NCBI RefSeq assembly: GCF_024055665.1 | Contig: NZ_JAMXMC010000013.1 | Location: 1 to 64,000, forward strand | Reading direction: 5' to 3' | Length of the DNA stretch: 64,000 nt | Origin: Ideonella oryzae | GTDB taxonomy: Bacteria; Pseudomonadota; Gammaproteobacteria; Burkholderiales; Burkholderiaceae_C | Part shown: piece by piece, positions 10,401-18,753 of the stretch | Layout: every line of letters starts with the position of its first letter | How positions within the stretch are numbered: the first letter of the stretch is position 1 | The notes under the pieces: model-generated | Databases searched by the model: none | The model's input: only the letters and a program-made list of their open reading frames with translations | Told to the model about the DNA's origin: nothing | Made by a program: the position numbers and the translations under genes

Positions 10401-10847
10401 CTCATGTCGAATCAGGTTGCGGCCTTCCAACTGGCCTTTCAAGCGAGCCTGGAAGGCGTCGATGGATTTGCCCAGGTCATGCAGCAAGCCGGCCATGTCG
10501 ACCAACAGTCGGATCAGCTCACCGCTGTGCCATTGGTTCTCATCGGCACTGCGCAGCACATTGCGTCGGGTGGTGTTGGTGGGCACCGCACCTTGCTCGT
10601 TGAACCGCCGCCGATCGCCCACCACCCACAACAGCTCCGAGTGATCAATGCCCCGGATCCAGTGGCAGGCCACAGCGGTGTTCTTGCGAGCGGTCTTGCG
10701 CAATAGGCGCCGCAGCGTGTCCAGACCGTCCTGCGTGATGGGCGTTTGCCAGGTGCGGTCACCGCGCCGCTCGGCGAACTGGTCCAGGATGCGACGGGTT
10801 TCGCTCAATGCGCGCTTGTCGCACTGGGAGACGAGCAGAACGTTCAT
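7434..10847 (-). CDS. cas3: Type I-F Cas2-Cas3 fusion nuclease/helicase
   Basis: This 1137-residue protein combines Cas2 (adaptation) with the Cas3 nuclease-helicase (interference), the hallmark fusion of type I-F. The first ~95 residues (MNVLLVSQCDKRALSETRRI onwards) form the Cas2-like domain. An HD nuclease follows, with HDLGK at 123-127 and a later VTHHRLP. Helicase motifs come in order: Walker A STGCGKT near 430, a DEPDD box near 584, SSATLPP near 614 and QLAGRVRRHR near 867. A C-terminal domain completes the protein. All catalytic motifs look intact, so degradation of target DNA should be possible. The start overlaps the cas1 stop by four bases (ATGA). The Cas2 domain would pair with Cas1 for spacer integration. 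Confidence 0.98.
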   Translation of the reverse strand: MNVLLVSQCDKRALSETRRILDQFAERRGDRTWQTPITQDGLDTLRRLLRKTARKNTAVACHWIRGIDHSELLWVVGDRRRFNEQGAVPTNTTRRNVLRSADENQWHSGELIRLLVDMAGLLHDLGKSIDAFQARLKGQLEGRNLIRHEWVSLRLLEAFVGHDDDATWLGRLTCPSPEDDARWLRELRCDGLQGHFDSPFKTLQNAPLALALGWLVVTHHRLPALPRSKDGSDKFQMSRLRGLLTQVQPAWNEQAFDQAEPAAFAPYWHFSQGLPVSSEAWRRRASRIARRLADWRTRQPTAESLLNNPFVMHLSRLSLMLADHHYSRLKGDSAERVKGDDEHPLWANTLEGGRPNQRLDEHLLGVAQHGSEVARFLPRLAQHLPRLGAHRKLRQRTRDERFRWQDKSAELAAGLRERAQEQGAFLVNMASTGCGKTLANARIMYALADPSQGLRCAFALGLRTLTLQTGQSFRALLGLGDDDLAIRVGGSASRALFEFYETQAEARGSASGQALLEEDGHVLFEGAPDQHPLLRRAVADPEVNKLLLAPLLVCTIDHLTPATESQRGGRQIAPMLRLMSGDLVLDEPDDFDLADLPALTRLVHWAGLLGARVLLSSATLPPALIQGLFEAYRNGRHHFQRNCGAHPGGADTPPVVCCAWVDEFDQQAQDCPDPASFARTHAQFAQQRQAALARLAAQPRRRAALLPAPAPPQLGAKDLAALAAAWAPAMLAAAASLHRLHHSVDPVSGHRVSFGLVRMANIEPLFEVALALFRQPMPPDCRVHLCVYHSRHPLLIRSAIEQQLDRALARHDPSAVFSLPDIRQRLDTTPEPDQLFIVLGSPVTEVGRDHDYDWAVVEPSSMRSLIQLAGRVRRHRPGPVDSPNVLVFDHNLRHFREPGRAAFCRPGFETDEPAFHLSTHDLHALLRPEELAAIDARPRIVPPSVLQAQQRLVDLEHARLQRHMLPSATPAPTPVRGLMSRARSQVAATPPAPELNASTWWHAAPQDATLTAVLQRAQPFRQEPPSPDVTLVLLPDEDEDGDGDDVLLHRVMEGPKRGQSLYVSIDRSLHHRLQDEAVRSDRMEAWGITDYASALAELAQALDLPLDLCAKRFGTVAVPDSTDGWRYHPALGFAKRR

Positions 10848-11857
10848 GTCGTGGAGCTTTCACTGGCCGGGGCGGAGCTGCCTTGCGCCAGTCGGCCAAA
10901 AGCCTCTGCCGTGGCCTTGACCGTGTCGATCATGAAGTCCAACGCCTCGCTGCGGGTCAGCGCTTCGATGCAGGCCTGCCGGAATTCCTGTTCGCTGTGT
11001 CCGTGCATGGCCGAGACAAAGGCCTGCGGCAGGATCACCGCATCCTTGATCAGATCGGCCACGTCGAAGACCAGTCCGCCGCGCCGGGTTTTGCCGTGTA
11101 GCACCGCCAGCCCATGCGGAAGACCCAGCACCCAGGTGGCTGTTGCGCCCAAACCATAGGCCAGATAGTTGCCATGGTCCAGGAACCGGTTGGCCGCGTC
11201 GGTGCTGTCACCGCGCTTGGCACGTGTGAATTCGCCGTAGCCGCTGGCCAGGCTGGCCATCCGGTAGAGCTGCTTGCTCATCCGGGCTTCTTCGGTGAGC
11301 AAGGTCATGGTGTCCGGGGCCGCCGTGATGGGGGGCAGCGTGCCCTGGATGGCAGAGGTCAGGGCATTCAGATCAGGGTTGAATCCTTGCTCTTTCAGAC
11401 TCTTGCTGCCTGACCAATGTTGTTGAAGGCGTATCAGTCGGGCCTTTTGAAACGCCTTGGCAGCGCCGAGTCGCAAGGCATCGTCAAACCAGAACCGCAC
11501 CCAGTGCTGCAGGTACTCGGTGGGCCGGTACTCGCTTTGGGCGGGCATCCAGGCTACTTCGAGAGATGACTCGGTGCCCGCAAACAGCGGCGTTCCGCCT
11601 CCGCCGCAGAAACCCAGCATCACGCCCGCCTTGGCCAGCTCGCGCACTGCGGCTTGAGTGATGGACGTGCCTGTCCCCAGCAACAACGTGGTGGTATTGG
11701 CGATGGGAATGTTCCAGTAGAGCGACTGCTGCCCTTGCTCCGTCACATACTCGACGCGTCCACCATTGACCAATACCCGGCAGTGCTCCAGATAGTAGAG
11801 ATTGGCCCGCTTGGAATGCAGGATGGTCTTGAGGTCGCCTGCTGCAATTTGATCCAT
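10844..11857 (-). CDS. cas1: CRISPR integrase Cas1 (type I-F)
   Basis: This is the spacer integrase, acting with the Cas2 domain of the next gene and probably IHF at the leader. It has 337 residues and strong resemblance to I-F Cas1: ELKTILHSKRANLYYL-like start, GFCGGGGTPLF, and LLTEEARMSKQLYRMA with the metal-binding glutamate. HGLAVLHGKTRRGGLVFDVA carries the histidine and aspartate. I placed the start at the ATG of MDQIAAGDLK (11857), where family members begin; a second in-frame ATG seven codons upstream is possible. It is the first gene of the cas operon. Only about 65 bases separate it from the preceding CoA-transferase remnant, so its promoter must lie there or upstream. Confidence 0.97.
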   Translation of the reverse strand: MDQIAAGDLKTILHSKRANLYYLEHCRVLVNGGRVEYVTEQGQQSLYWNIPIANTTTLLLGTGTSITQAAVRELAKAGVMLGFCGGGGTPLFAGTESSLEVAWMPAQSEYRPTEYLQHWVRFWFDDALRLGAAKAFQKARLIRLQQHWSGSKSLKEQGFNPDLNALTSAIQGTLPPITAAPDTMTLLTEEARMSKQLYRMASLASGYGEFTRAKRGDSTDAANRFLDHGNYLAYGLGATATWVLGLPHGLAVLHGKTRRGGLVFDVADLIKDAVILPQAFVSAMHGHSEQEFRQACIEALTRSEALDFMIDTVKATAEAFGRLAQGSSAPASESSTT

Positions 11858-11924
11858 GGTGTCCCCATGCGAAGTCAAGGGACATCCTAGGCATCAAGGT
11901 GGCTCACCAGGCGAACTGGACATT

Positions 11925-13138
11925 TCAACAGTTCGAGGGACGTCCCTCCATTGGGGGATGCCGCAGCAGGGCCTCATCGTGCTCCCCCAGTGCGGGCGCC
12001 CGCGTGCGAATGGCCCCCGGCGTGGCCGAGAGCTTGGGCACGATGCCCGGCACCTCCAGCACCTGGCCGGTGGCGGTGACGATGCGCTCGATCATGCCGC
12101 GGGCCCGGTAGTGCGGGTCCTCGGCGATGTCCTGCACCGTGTAGATGCGGCCCACCGGCACGCTCACCGCCTGCAGGGTGGCCACCACCTCGGCCACCGG
12201 GCGCTGCACCGTCCAGGCGGTGATGGCCGCGTCGATCTCGTCCACCCGGGCAGCGCGGCCGGTGTTGTGCGCCAGGTCGGGGGCCTCGCCCAGGTCGCCG
12301 CGGCCGATGGCGGCCATCAGGCGCTTGTAGATGCTGTCGCCGTTGCCGCCGATCACCACCTGGCCATCGGCGCAGCGGTAGGCGTTGCTGGGGGCGATGC
12401 CCGGCAGGGCCGAGCCGGCCGGCTGGCGCACCAGGCCGGCCGCGCTGTACTCGGGCAGCAGGCTTTCCATGCAGTTGAAGACGGCCTCGTACAGGGCCAC
12501 GTCCACCACCTGGCCGCGGCCCTTGGGGCCTCCGGGCCGACGGACTTGGTGCGGGCCTGCAGGGCCAGCAGCACGCCGATGACGCCGTGCAGCGCGGCCA
12601 GGGTGTCGCCCAGGCTGACGCCAGCGCGCACCGGCGGCCGGCCGGGCTCGCCCATCAGGTGGCGCAGGCCGCCCATGGCCTCGGCCACCACGGCAAAGCC
12701 CGGCAGGTCGCGGTAGGGGCCGTCCTGCCCGTAGCCGCTGATGCGCAGCATGATCAGCCCGGGGTTGCGGGCCGCCAGGGCCTCGTAGCCCAGGCCCCAT
12801 TTCTCCAGCGTGCCGGGCTTGAAGTTCTCGATCAGCACGTCCGCCTCGTCGATCAGGCGGCGCACCTCGGCCCGGCCCTCGTCGGTGCGCAGGTCCAGCA
12901 CCACGCTCTGCTTGTTGCGGCTCTGCACCTGCCACCAGACGCTGGTGCCGTCCTGCACCACCCGCCACTGGCGCAGCGGGTCGCCGGTGCCCGGGGGCTC
13001 CACCTTGATGACCTGGGCGCCGAAGTCGCCCAGGGTCTTGCCGGCAAACGGACCGGCGATCAGCTGACCCAGTTCGACGACCTTCAGGCCGGCCAGCGGG
13101 CCGCCATCCTGCGTCGGGGGGATGTGCGGAGTTCTCAT
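11925..13138 (-). pseudogene. CaiB/BaiF family III CoA-transferase, frameshifted
   Basis: Two overlapping minus-strand frames together give one complete family III CoA-transferase of about 404 residues. The 5' frame runs from MRTPHIPPTQDGG through LAGLKVVELGQLIAGPFAGK, FKPGTLEKWGLGYEAL and GYGQDGPYRDLPGFAVVAEA to TKSVGPEA. The 3' frame resumes at KGRGQVVDVALYEAVFN and continues through the C-terminal EDPHYRARGMIERI to the stop at 11925. One base is missing in the G tract at 12525-12528. Such enzymes move CoA between acyl-CoA and a free acid; the substrate cannot be told here. The two halves show no other damage, so the mutation is recent or a sequencing error. The start is uncertain: an upstream in-frame start at 13189 also exists. 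Confidence 0.85.
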
Positions 13139-13272
13139 CTCTGTTGCAGTTTGTCTCTGGGAGAAGTTCGTCATGGTGACATTGATCACGCGATGTCAGC
13201 TTGGGGGATGGCCCCCGCCCTCAGCCCTCCCTAGGCTGCCGGCTCCTTCAACACCTGGGAACGGGGACTGCG

Positions 13273-13965
13273 ATGAATTCACTTTCCAAAGCACTGGCGG
13301 CCGAATGCCTGGGCACCTTCTGGCTGGTGCTGGGCGGCTGCGGCAGCGCCGTGCTGGCGGCGGCCTTTCCCGGCCTCGGCATCGGCTTTGCCGGGGTGGC
13401 CCTGGCCTTCGGCCTGACGGTGCTGACCATGGCCTATGCCGTGGGCCACGTCTCGGGTGGGCACTTCAACCCTGCGGTGTCGCTGGGTCTGTGGGTGGCT
13501 GGCCGCCTGCCCAGCGCTCGGCTGCTGCCCTATGTGCTGGCGCAATTGCTGGGTGCGGCCCTGGCAGGCGCGGCGCTCTATGCCATCGCCACCGGCAAGC
13601 CTGGGGTGACCCTGGGTGGCTTTGCCTCCAACGGCTATGGTGAACACTCGCCCGGCGGCTACGGCCTGGCCGCCGCTGCGCTGACCGAGGTGCTGCTGAC
13701 CGCGGTCTTCCTCATCGTCATCCTGGGCGCCACCAGCGAGCGCGCGCCCGCGGGCTTCGCGCCGATCGCGATTGGCCTGGCGCTCACGCTGATCCACCTG
13801 ATCAGCATCCCCGTCACCAACACCTCGGTGAACCCGGCGCGCTCCTTCGGCGTGGCGCTGTTTGCCGAGCCCTGGGCCCTGCAGCAGCTCTGGCTGTTCA
13901 TCGTGGCGCCGCTGGCCGGCGCCGTGCTGGGGGCCCTGGTCCACCGGAGCCTGCTGGCCGAATGA
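13273..13965 (+). CDS. aqpZ: Aquaporin Z
   Basis: This inner-membrane water channel has 230 residues, the usual AqpZ size, and six hydrophobic segments plus two half-helices. Both pore motifs are visible: [10 protein letters not shown] in the first half and [11 protein letters not shown] in the second. NPARSFG carries the arginine of the selectivity filter typical of strict water channels. The ATG follows GGGGA at a good distance. The next gene starts inside its stop codon (ATGA), so the two are translationally coupled. No cofactor or solute partner is suggested by the context. Identification as AqpZ rather than a glycerol facilitator rests on the filter residues and the short loops. Confidence 0.95.
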   Translation: MNSLSKALAAECLGTFWLVLGGCGSAVLAAAFPGLGIGFAGVALAFGLTVLTMAYAVGHVSGGHFNPAVSLGLWVAGRLPSARLLPYVLAQLLGAALAGAALYAIATGKPGVTLGGFASNGYGEHSPGGYGLAAAALTEVLLTAVFLIVILGATSERAPAGFAPIAIGLALTLIHLISIPVTNTSVNPARSFGVALFAEPWALQQLWLFIVAPLAGAVLGALVHRSLLAE

Positions 13966-14792
13966 ACGCCTTGCCCTCACCCTCGCCGAGCCCCCAGCCC
14001 CGCTACCGGGTGCTGGCGGGTCACCTGGTGTCCAACCGGTCACTGGTGCAGCTGCGCCAGGCACTGGAGCGCCTGGCTGGCTGCACGACCGATGCCTGGG
14101 TGCTGGGGCCGGCCGAGGAGGCCGACGTGGTGCTGCTGCCGCGTGGCGTGCCCATGCCGCCCGTGGCGCCGCCGGTGCGCCTGGTGTGGGTGGATGCAGC
14201 CGAGCGGGTCGCCACGCCGGGGATGGGGCAGGGGTGTTCGCTGGCCGAGCCCTTCGAGGCCTCGGCGCTGCTGGCGGTGCTGCGCGACGTGGAGCGCAAG
14301 CAGCCGGCGCGCCGTCGTCAGGCGGGGCCGCCGTCCTGGCACCGACCCCGCCCGCCGGAGCCCGCGGCGGTGCCCTCGTCGGTGTCCCCCGCGGTGCCGG
14401 CGATGCACGCCGTGCCGCCGGGCGTCGCGGCGGCGTTGCCCCAGGCCGTGCCGACGCCGCGCTGGAAAGCCGGCCCGCATCTCTACCGTCTGCGCCGCTG
14501 GCCGGCGCCGGGCAGCCTGGTGCACCACCGTTACCTGCCCCGCCTGGCCAGCCTGCTGCTGTCGCGTTCGCTGAGCCTGGCGGGGCTGGCCGCGCTCAGC
14601 AATGTGGGCGAGACGGAGTGCGAAGGCTTCCTGGCTGAGATGGACCGCCAGGGGCTGCTGAGTTGCCTGACCGAAGAGGAGCCGGCTGCTGTGCCGGACC
14701 CGGCAGGGCCGGCGGCCGGCGACGCGCGCGCCGCGCCGTCCACCGAAACCGGCTGGATGGCCCGGCTGCGCGCCCGCTGGTCGGCGGGCTGA
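13962..14792 (+). CDS. Hypothetical two-domain protein coupled to aqpZ
   Basis: The 276-residue protein has no signal peptide or membrane segment that I can see. Residues 15-115 ([19 protein letters not shown] onwards) look like a compact alpha/beta domain resembling a receiver or nucleotide-binding fold without its acidic pocket. Residues 120-165 are a proline/alanine-rich linker. Residues 170-235 ([34 protein letters not shown]) read as a winged-helix-like module. I do not recognise the family and propose no function. The start codon overlaps the aqpZ stop by four bases, so the pair is probably cotranslated. Codon use matches its neighbours, so it is very likely a real gene. Confidence 0.75.
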   Translation: MNALPSPSPSPQPRYRVLAGHLVSNRSLVQLRQALERLAGCTTDAWVLGPAEEADVVLLPRGVPMPPVAPPVRLVWVDAAERVATPGMGQGCSLAEPFEASALLAVLRDVERKQPARRRQAGPPSWHRPRPPEPAAVPSSVSPAVPAMHAVPPGVAAALPQAVPTPRWKAGPHLYRLRRWPAPGSLVHHRYLPRLASLLLSRSLSLAGLAALSNVGETECEGFLAEMDRQGLLSCLTEEEPAAVPDPAGPAAGDARAAPSTETGWMARLRARWSAG

Positions 14793-14814
14793 CGCCAACC
14801 GGCCGGCCGCCAGC

Positions 14815-15702
14815 TCAGGCCGGCTGTTCTTCCAGCAGGTAGCTGGCGCCGTCGAACTGGGCCAGCGTGTCCACCAGGAAGGGCAGCTCGGCGGCCAGTT
14901 CCTGGTGCAGGGGCCAGGGCGGGTTCAGGATGAACACCCCGCTGCCCACCAGGCCGAAGCCCTGCGGGTCGGGTTGGGACACGGTCAGACGCACGTGCAG
15001 CCAGCCCTTGGGCGCCAGGGCCGTCAGGCGCTTGGGCAACTGCACCGCTTCTACCCGGCTGACCTGCGGGTACCAGACCATGTACACGCCCTCGGCAAAG
15101 CGCTGCACCGCGTCGCGCAGGCTGGCCACCACCTTGCCGTAGTCCTGCACCAGTTCGTAGGACGGGTCGATCAGCACCAGGGCCCGGCGGGGGGAGGGCG
15201 GCACCTGGCCCTTGAGGCCGGCAAAGCCATCCTCGTTGAGCACCTGCACCGTCTTGGTATTGCCGAAATGGGTGGCCAGGGTGCGGGCGTCGGCCGGGTG
15301 CAGCTCAAACAGGCGCATCGAATCGCCCTTGCGCATCAGCTGGCGGGCGATGGAGGGCGAGCCTGGGTAGAGCGCCAGCGGCGGCGTCATGCCCTTTTCC
15401 AGCACCGGGGCCTGGCCGTCCTCGCCGGGCTGCAGGTTGAACTCCTGCACCAAGCGCACGTAGTCGGCGGTCAGCGGCGGCAGGTCGGCACGGCTCCACA
15501 GCCGGCCGATGCCCTCGCGGTACTCGGTGGTCTTCTGGGCCTGCGCACCCTTGAGCAGGTAGCCCCCGGCGCCAGCGTGGGTGTCGATGTAGCGGAAAGG
15601 CTTGTCCTTCTCGCCCAGGTAACGCAGGACGCGCGTGAGCACCAGATGCTTTAGCACATCCGCATGGTTGCCTGCATGGAAGCCGTGACGATAGGCCAGC
15701 AT
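14815..15702 (-). CDS. rlmJ: 23S rRNA (adenine(2030)-N6)-methyltransferase RlmJ
   Basis: This cytoplasmic SAM-dependent enzyme methylates A2030 of 23S rRNA. The 295-residue protein starts MLAYRHGFHAGNHADVLKH, the diagnostic RlmJ N-terminus. It has YIDTHAGAGGYLL (the SAM-binding loop) and a LIDPSYE catalytic motif. The last is the DPPY-type motif of N6-adenine methyltransferases with serine in the third position. Length is close to the E. coli enzyme (280). It converges on the gene pair to its left and diverges from the old yellow enzyme gene at 15764, with about 60 bases between the two starts holding both promoters. Confidence 0.95.
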   Translation of the reverse strand: MLAYRHGFHAGNHADVLKHLVLTRVLRYLGEKDKPFRYIDTHAGAGGYLLKGAQAQKTTEYREGIGRLWSRADLPPLTADYVRLVQEFNLQPGEDGQAPVLEKGMTPPLALYPGSPSIARQLMRKGDSMRLFELHPADARTLATHFGNTKTVQVLNEDGFAGLKGQVPPSPRRALVLIDPSYELVQDYGKVVASLRDAVQRFAEGVYMVWYPQVSRVEAVQLPKRLTALAPKGWLHVRLTVSQPDPQGFGLVGSGVFILNPPWPLHQELAAELPFLVDTLAQFDGASYLLEEQPA

Positions 15703-15763
15703 TCGGGGGGTCTTTCAGGACAGATCAATCCCGCACTGTACCGGGCTCGCTACGCTTCGCGCC

Positions 15764-16867
15764 ATGGACAAACTCTTCACCCCCTTCCAGGCCGGCGCGA
15801 TCGCGCTGGACAACCGCGTCGTCATGGCGCCGCTCACCCGCAACCGGGCCACGAACCAGGTGCCCAACGACCTGATGGTCGAGTACTACCGCCAGCGCGC
15901 CAAGCCGGCCAACGGCATGGGCCTGATCATCACCGAGGCCACGCCGATCAGCCCGATGGCCCACGGCTACCTCGACACCCCGGGCGTCTACACCCCCGAG
16001 CAGGTGGCCGCGTGGAAGAAGGTGACCGACGCCGTGCACGCCGAGGGCGGCAAGATCGTGGTGCAGCTCTGGCACGTGGGCCGCATCTCGCACAGCTCGC
16101 TGCTGCCTGGCGGCGCGGCGCCGGTGTCTTCCACCAGCAAGGTGGCCAACAGCAAGACCTACATCGCCGGTGGCTTTGCGCCCACCTCGGCGCCGCGCGC
16201 GCTGACGGTGGAGGAGATCGCCGCCACGGTGCAGGACTACCGCCATGCCGCGCGCTGCGCGATGGAGGCCGGTTTTGACGGCGTGGAGATCCATGCCGCC
16301 AACGGCTACCTGATCGAGCAGTTCCTGCGCGACAGCTGCAACGACCGCAGCGACGCCTACGGCGGCTCCATCGAGAACCGCGTGCGCTTCCTGCGCGAGG
16401 TGGCCCAGGCCATCGTGGCCGAGATCGGCGCCGGGCGCACCGGCATCCGCCTGTCGCCCATCACCCCGGCCAACGACATTGGCCAGGACAGCCACGCCCA
16501 GGCCCTGTTCGCTGCGGTGGCCGGCGTGCTGGCGCCGATGAAGCTGGCCTATGTGCACGTGGTTGAGGGCGCCACCGGCGGCCCGCGCGACCTGTCCGAC
16601 CAGGGCATCACCTTCGACTTCGCCGCGCTGCGGGCGGCCTTCGACGGCGTGGCCTGGATGGTCAACAACGGCTACGACCGCGCCATGGCCATCGCGGCGG
16701 TGGACAGCGGTGCGGCCGACCTGGTGGCCTTCGGCAAGCCGGCCATCTCCAACCCGGACCTGACGCGTCGCCTGCGCGAGAACGCGCCGCTCAACCCGGT
16801 GGACCCGGCCAGGCTCTACGGCGGCAGCGGCCCCGAGGGCTACACCGACTACCCGACCCTGGGCTGA
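15764..16867 (+). CDS. nemA: Old yellow enzyme family alkene reductase (NemA-like)
   Basis: This FMN-dependent flavoenzyme reduces activated double bonds, nitrate esters or N-ethylmaleimide with NADPH. The 367 residues match the family size. FQAGAIALDNRVVMAPLTRN is the N-terminal FMN/substrate region. VEIHAANGYLIEQFLRD contains the HxxN substrate-binding pair, and DAYGGSIENRVRFLREV is the family signature. VDLVAFGKPAISNPDL-like sequence near the end closes the TIM barrel. The ATG is the first in-frame one after the divergent promoter region. The physiological substrate cannot be inferred. Members vary in name (NemA, YqjM, xenobiotic reductase), so the symbol is a best guess. Confidence 0.92.
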   Translation: MDKLFTPFQAGAIALDNRVVMAPLTRNRATNQVPNDLMVEYYRQRAKPANGMGLIITEATPISPMAHGYLDTPGVYTPEQVAAWKKVTDAVHAEGGKIVVQLWHVGRISHSSLLPGGAAPVSSTSKVANSKTYIAGGFAPTSAPRALTVEEIAATVQDYRHAARCAMEAGFDGVEIHAANGYLIEQFLRDSCNDRSDAYGGSIENRVRFLREVAQAIVAEIGAGRTGIRLSPITPANDIGQDSHAQALFAAVAGVLAPMKLAYVHVVEGATGGPRDLSDQGITFDFAALRAAFDGVAWMVNNGYDRAMAIAAVDSGAADLVAFGKPAISNPDLTRRLRENAPLNPVDPARLYGGSGPEGYTDYPTLG

Positions 16868-16883
16868 GTCCGCACGGTGGGGG

Positions 16884-16900
16884 CGCGGCCGCCGGCCGCG
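16884..16900. terminator. GC-rich hairpin between convergent genes
   Basis: A perfect inverted repeat with arms CGCGGCC and GGCCGCG and a 3-base loop sits in the 36-base gap between the nemA stop and the stop of the oppositely oriented MOSC gene. There is no T run on either side. It could slow or end transcription from both directions, but this is inferred from position only. Confidence 0.35.
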
Positions 16901-16903
16901 TCC

Positions 16904-17497
16904 TCAGTCCACCTTGTTGCGGTGCATCTTGGCCCGGAACAGCTCGGGCAGGGCCAGTTCGCGCGGACCGGGCTCCAGCTCGAAGGCATCCCCAGCCTGC
17001 ACCCAGCCCGGCTGCAGCACCGCGAAGTAGCTGCCGCAGAAGCCCGACTGGGCCATCATCTTGGCGGCCTGGGCAAAGCCCATGGCGGCGTTGAATTTGA
17101 AGCAGGGCTGGCGCGGCTCGCTGACCACCAGCACCGCCCGCTGGCCATCCCGTTCGGGCAGGTGCAGCCGGTCGCCGATCCACAGCTGGCGCTCGGTCAG
17201 GCCTTCCAGCGTCAGGTTCTCGCCCACCAGGCCGGGTGGCACCTCGGCGTCCCAGCCAGCCACGCGGGCCTGGGCCCGCACCGTGCGCCAGAAGGCCAGG
17301 TGCTCGCTGGGGTAGGCGTAGACGGCCTTGGACAGGCCACCATGCACCGTGGGGTCGGCCTGCTCGTCGCCGGCCAGGCCCATCGGCCCGATGGCCACCG
17401 GCCCGCTCTGCGGCCGCTTGGCGATGGCCGTCATCACGCGTCGACCACCGATCTGCACCGGCTGCGCGGTGCCCACGTTCACGCTCAGAACTCTCAT
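16904..17497 (-). CDS. MOSC-domain protein (YiiM-like)
   Basis: The 197-residue protein belongs to the MOSC superfamily, which handles molybdenum cofactor sulfur chemistry or related reductions; YiiM of E. coli confers 6-N-hydroxylaminopurine resistance. Visible motifs are GPMGLAGDEQADPTVHGG near residues 37-54, KAVYAYPSEHLAFW, and GENLTLEGL. A conserved cysteine lies in SEPRQPCFKFNAAMGF. The last motif with its cysteine is the expected catalytic segment. I start at the ATG giving MRVLSVNVG, the usual family beginning; another ATG three codons upstream is possible. A much longer frame running into the next gene is an accident of high GC. No obvious operon partner. Confidence 0.9.
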   Translation of the reverse strand: MRVLSVNVGTAQPVQIGGRRVMTAIAKRPQSGPVAIGPMGLAGDEQADPTVHGGLSKAVYAYPSEHLAFWRTVRAQARVAGWDAEVPPGLVGENLTLEGLTERQLWIGDRLHLPERDGQRAVLVVSEPRQPCFKFNAAMGFAQAAKMMAQSGFCGSYFAVLQPGWVQAGDAFELEPGPRELALPELFRAKMHRNKVD

Positions 17498-17544
17498 GGC
17501 CCGCATTGTGCGGGTGCGCGCCTGGCCGCAGGGCGGCCAGGGTG

Positions 17545-18735
17545 TCAGGGGCCGTTGCCGCCCAGCCCGGCCAGGTCCTGGGTGGCCCGGTCCACGTCGT
17601 TCTGGTACTCGGTCAGGTAGCGGTTGCGCTCCTCGCTCTGCCATTCGGCGTCGGAGAAGCGGTCCAGCCCGTAACGCTGCGAGGTGTGCACCACGCCGGC
17701 ACGGCGCGGCAGCATGGCCCGGTCGGGGAACTGGTCGGGCAGCAGCAGAAAGCCCTCCACGTCCTGCAGCCGCAGCGGGAAGGCCGGCTGGGCATCGCGG
17801 ATCAGCCTGCCGAACAGCGTCAGGCGGAAGCGCTGGGCCCCGGTGCCCACTTCGTCGTTGAAGGTCAGCAGGGCCAGGGGCTGGCCGCGGGCATCCACCA
17901 CCCGGGCGTTGACCACGTAGCGCCCGGCCTGATGCACTTGGGCCTGCAGGTCGAAGACCAGCGAGCCGTTCACCACCGATTCGCGGATGCCGCCCCATTC
18001 GGCGGGCACCAGCGGCTGGTAGACCACGTCGAAGGACACCATCCCGCTGCGGCCGTCCTGGTTGAGCTCCACCTGCACGCGCACGGTGCCGGCGTAGTCG
18101 GCAAAGCCCTGCAGCGACGGCGCCAGCAGCGCGCTGTAGGTGCCGTCCCCGGCCAGCAGGTCGGCGCCCAGGCCGGCGTCGTTGAAGTCGATGGCCACCT
18201 GCGGGCGGCCGGCGGCCTGGCGCGGGTCGGGCAGGTCGAAGGCCACCGCGCGAGGGATGGTCAGCGGCATGCTCTGGCCGTTGTCGTCCACCGCGGCGAC
18301 GGTCAGCTTCACCGTCTCGGCGCCGCTGGCGAAGACCTTCTCCTGTGTGGTCACGATGTGCACGCCCGAGGCCGGGGCCTGGCCAGGGCGGCGCAGCGGC
18401 AGGCTCTGCTGGATGGGGGCGAAGGGGCGCAGCTGATCCGGGTGTTCGCGCAAGGGGCGCGACTCCGGCGGGTAGACCGTGGCCTGGCGGTAGCTGGCCA
18501 GCGTCTCCTGCGCGCGCGCCAGCCGCTCCTGCGCCAGGGACAGGCGGCGGTCGCGCTGCTTCAGGCCGGCGGCACTGTAGGGCGCCCGGGAGGCGACAGC
18601 GGCCGGCTGCGCGGGGGCGGGCGCTGACGCGGGGGCGGGTGCTTCGGCCGGGCCGGGCGCGGCGCCAGCCGACCACCAGCCCAGGCCGGCGGCCAGCAGG
18701 CCCGCGCCCAGTGTCATCCACACCCGCTTGCGCAC
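17545..18735 (-). CDS. Exported protein with choice-of-anchor X-like domain
   Basis: A 396-residue exported protein. Residues 1-26 form a signal peptide (RKRVWMTLGAGLLAAGLGWW, cut after AGA). An alanine/proline linker and a short helical segment rich in Arg and Gln follow (residues 55-85). Residues 125-270 look like immunoglobulin-like beta domains. They contain NDAGLGADLLAGDGTYSALL, the pattern I associate with 'choice-of-anchor X' domains of cell-surface proteins. It lies 18 bases downstream of the exported hydrolase-like gene, in the same direction, and is probably cotranscribed. I cannot name a substrate; a role as binding partner or chaperone for the hydrolase is inference from linkage only. 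Confidence 0.75.
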   Translation of the reverse strand: MRKRVWMTLGAGLLAAGLGWWSAGAAPGPAEAPAPASAPAPAQPAAVASRAPYSAAGLKQRDRRLSLAQERLARAQETLASYRQATVYPPESRPLREHPDQLRPFAPIQQSLPLRRPGQAPASGVHIVTTQEKVFASGAETVKLTVAAVDDNGQSMPLTIPRAVAFDLPDPRQAAGRPQVAIDFNDAGLGADLLAGDGTYSALLAPSLQGFADYAGTVRVQVELNQDGRSGMVSFDVVYQPLVPAEWGGIRESVVNGSLVFDLQAQVHQAGRYVVNARVVDARGQPLALLTFNDEVGTGAQRFRLTLFGRLIRDAQPAFPLRLQDVEGFLLLPDQFPDRAMLPRRAGVVHTSQRYGLDRFSDAEWQSEERNRYLTEYQNDVDRATQDLAGLGGNGP

Positions 18736-18753
18736 CGTCGGCTCCTCCTGCGC

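Noticed and set aside
16904-18721. 605-residue minus-strand frame apparently fusing MOSC to an upstream protein
   Set aside because: Upstream of 17497 it is out of frame with the real exported protein, and reads as Arg/Pro/Gly-rich noise. The MOSC protein starts at 17497.
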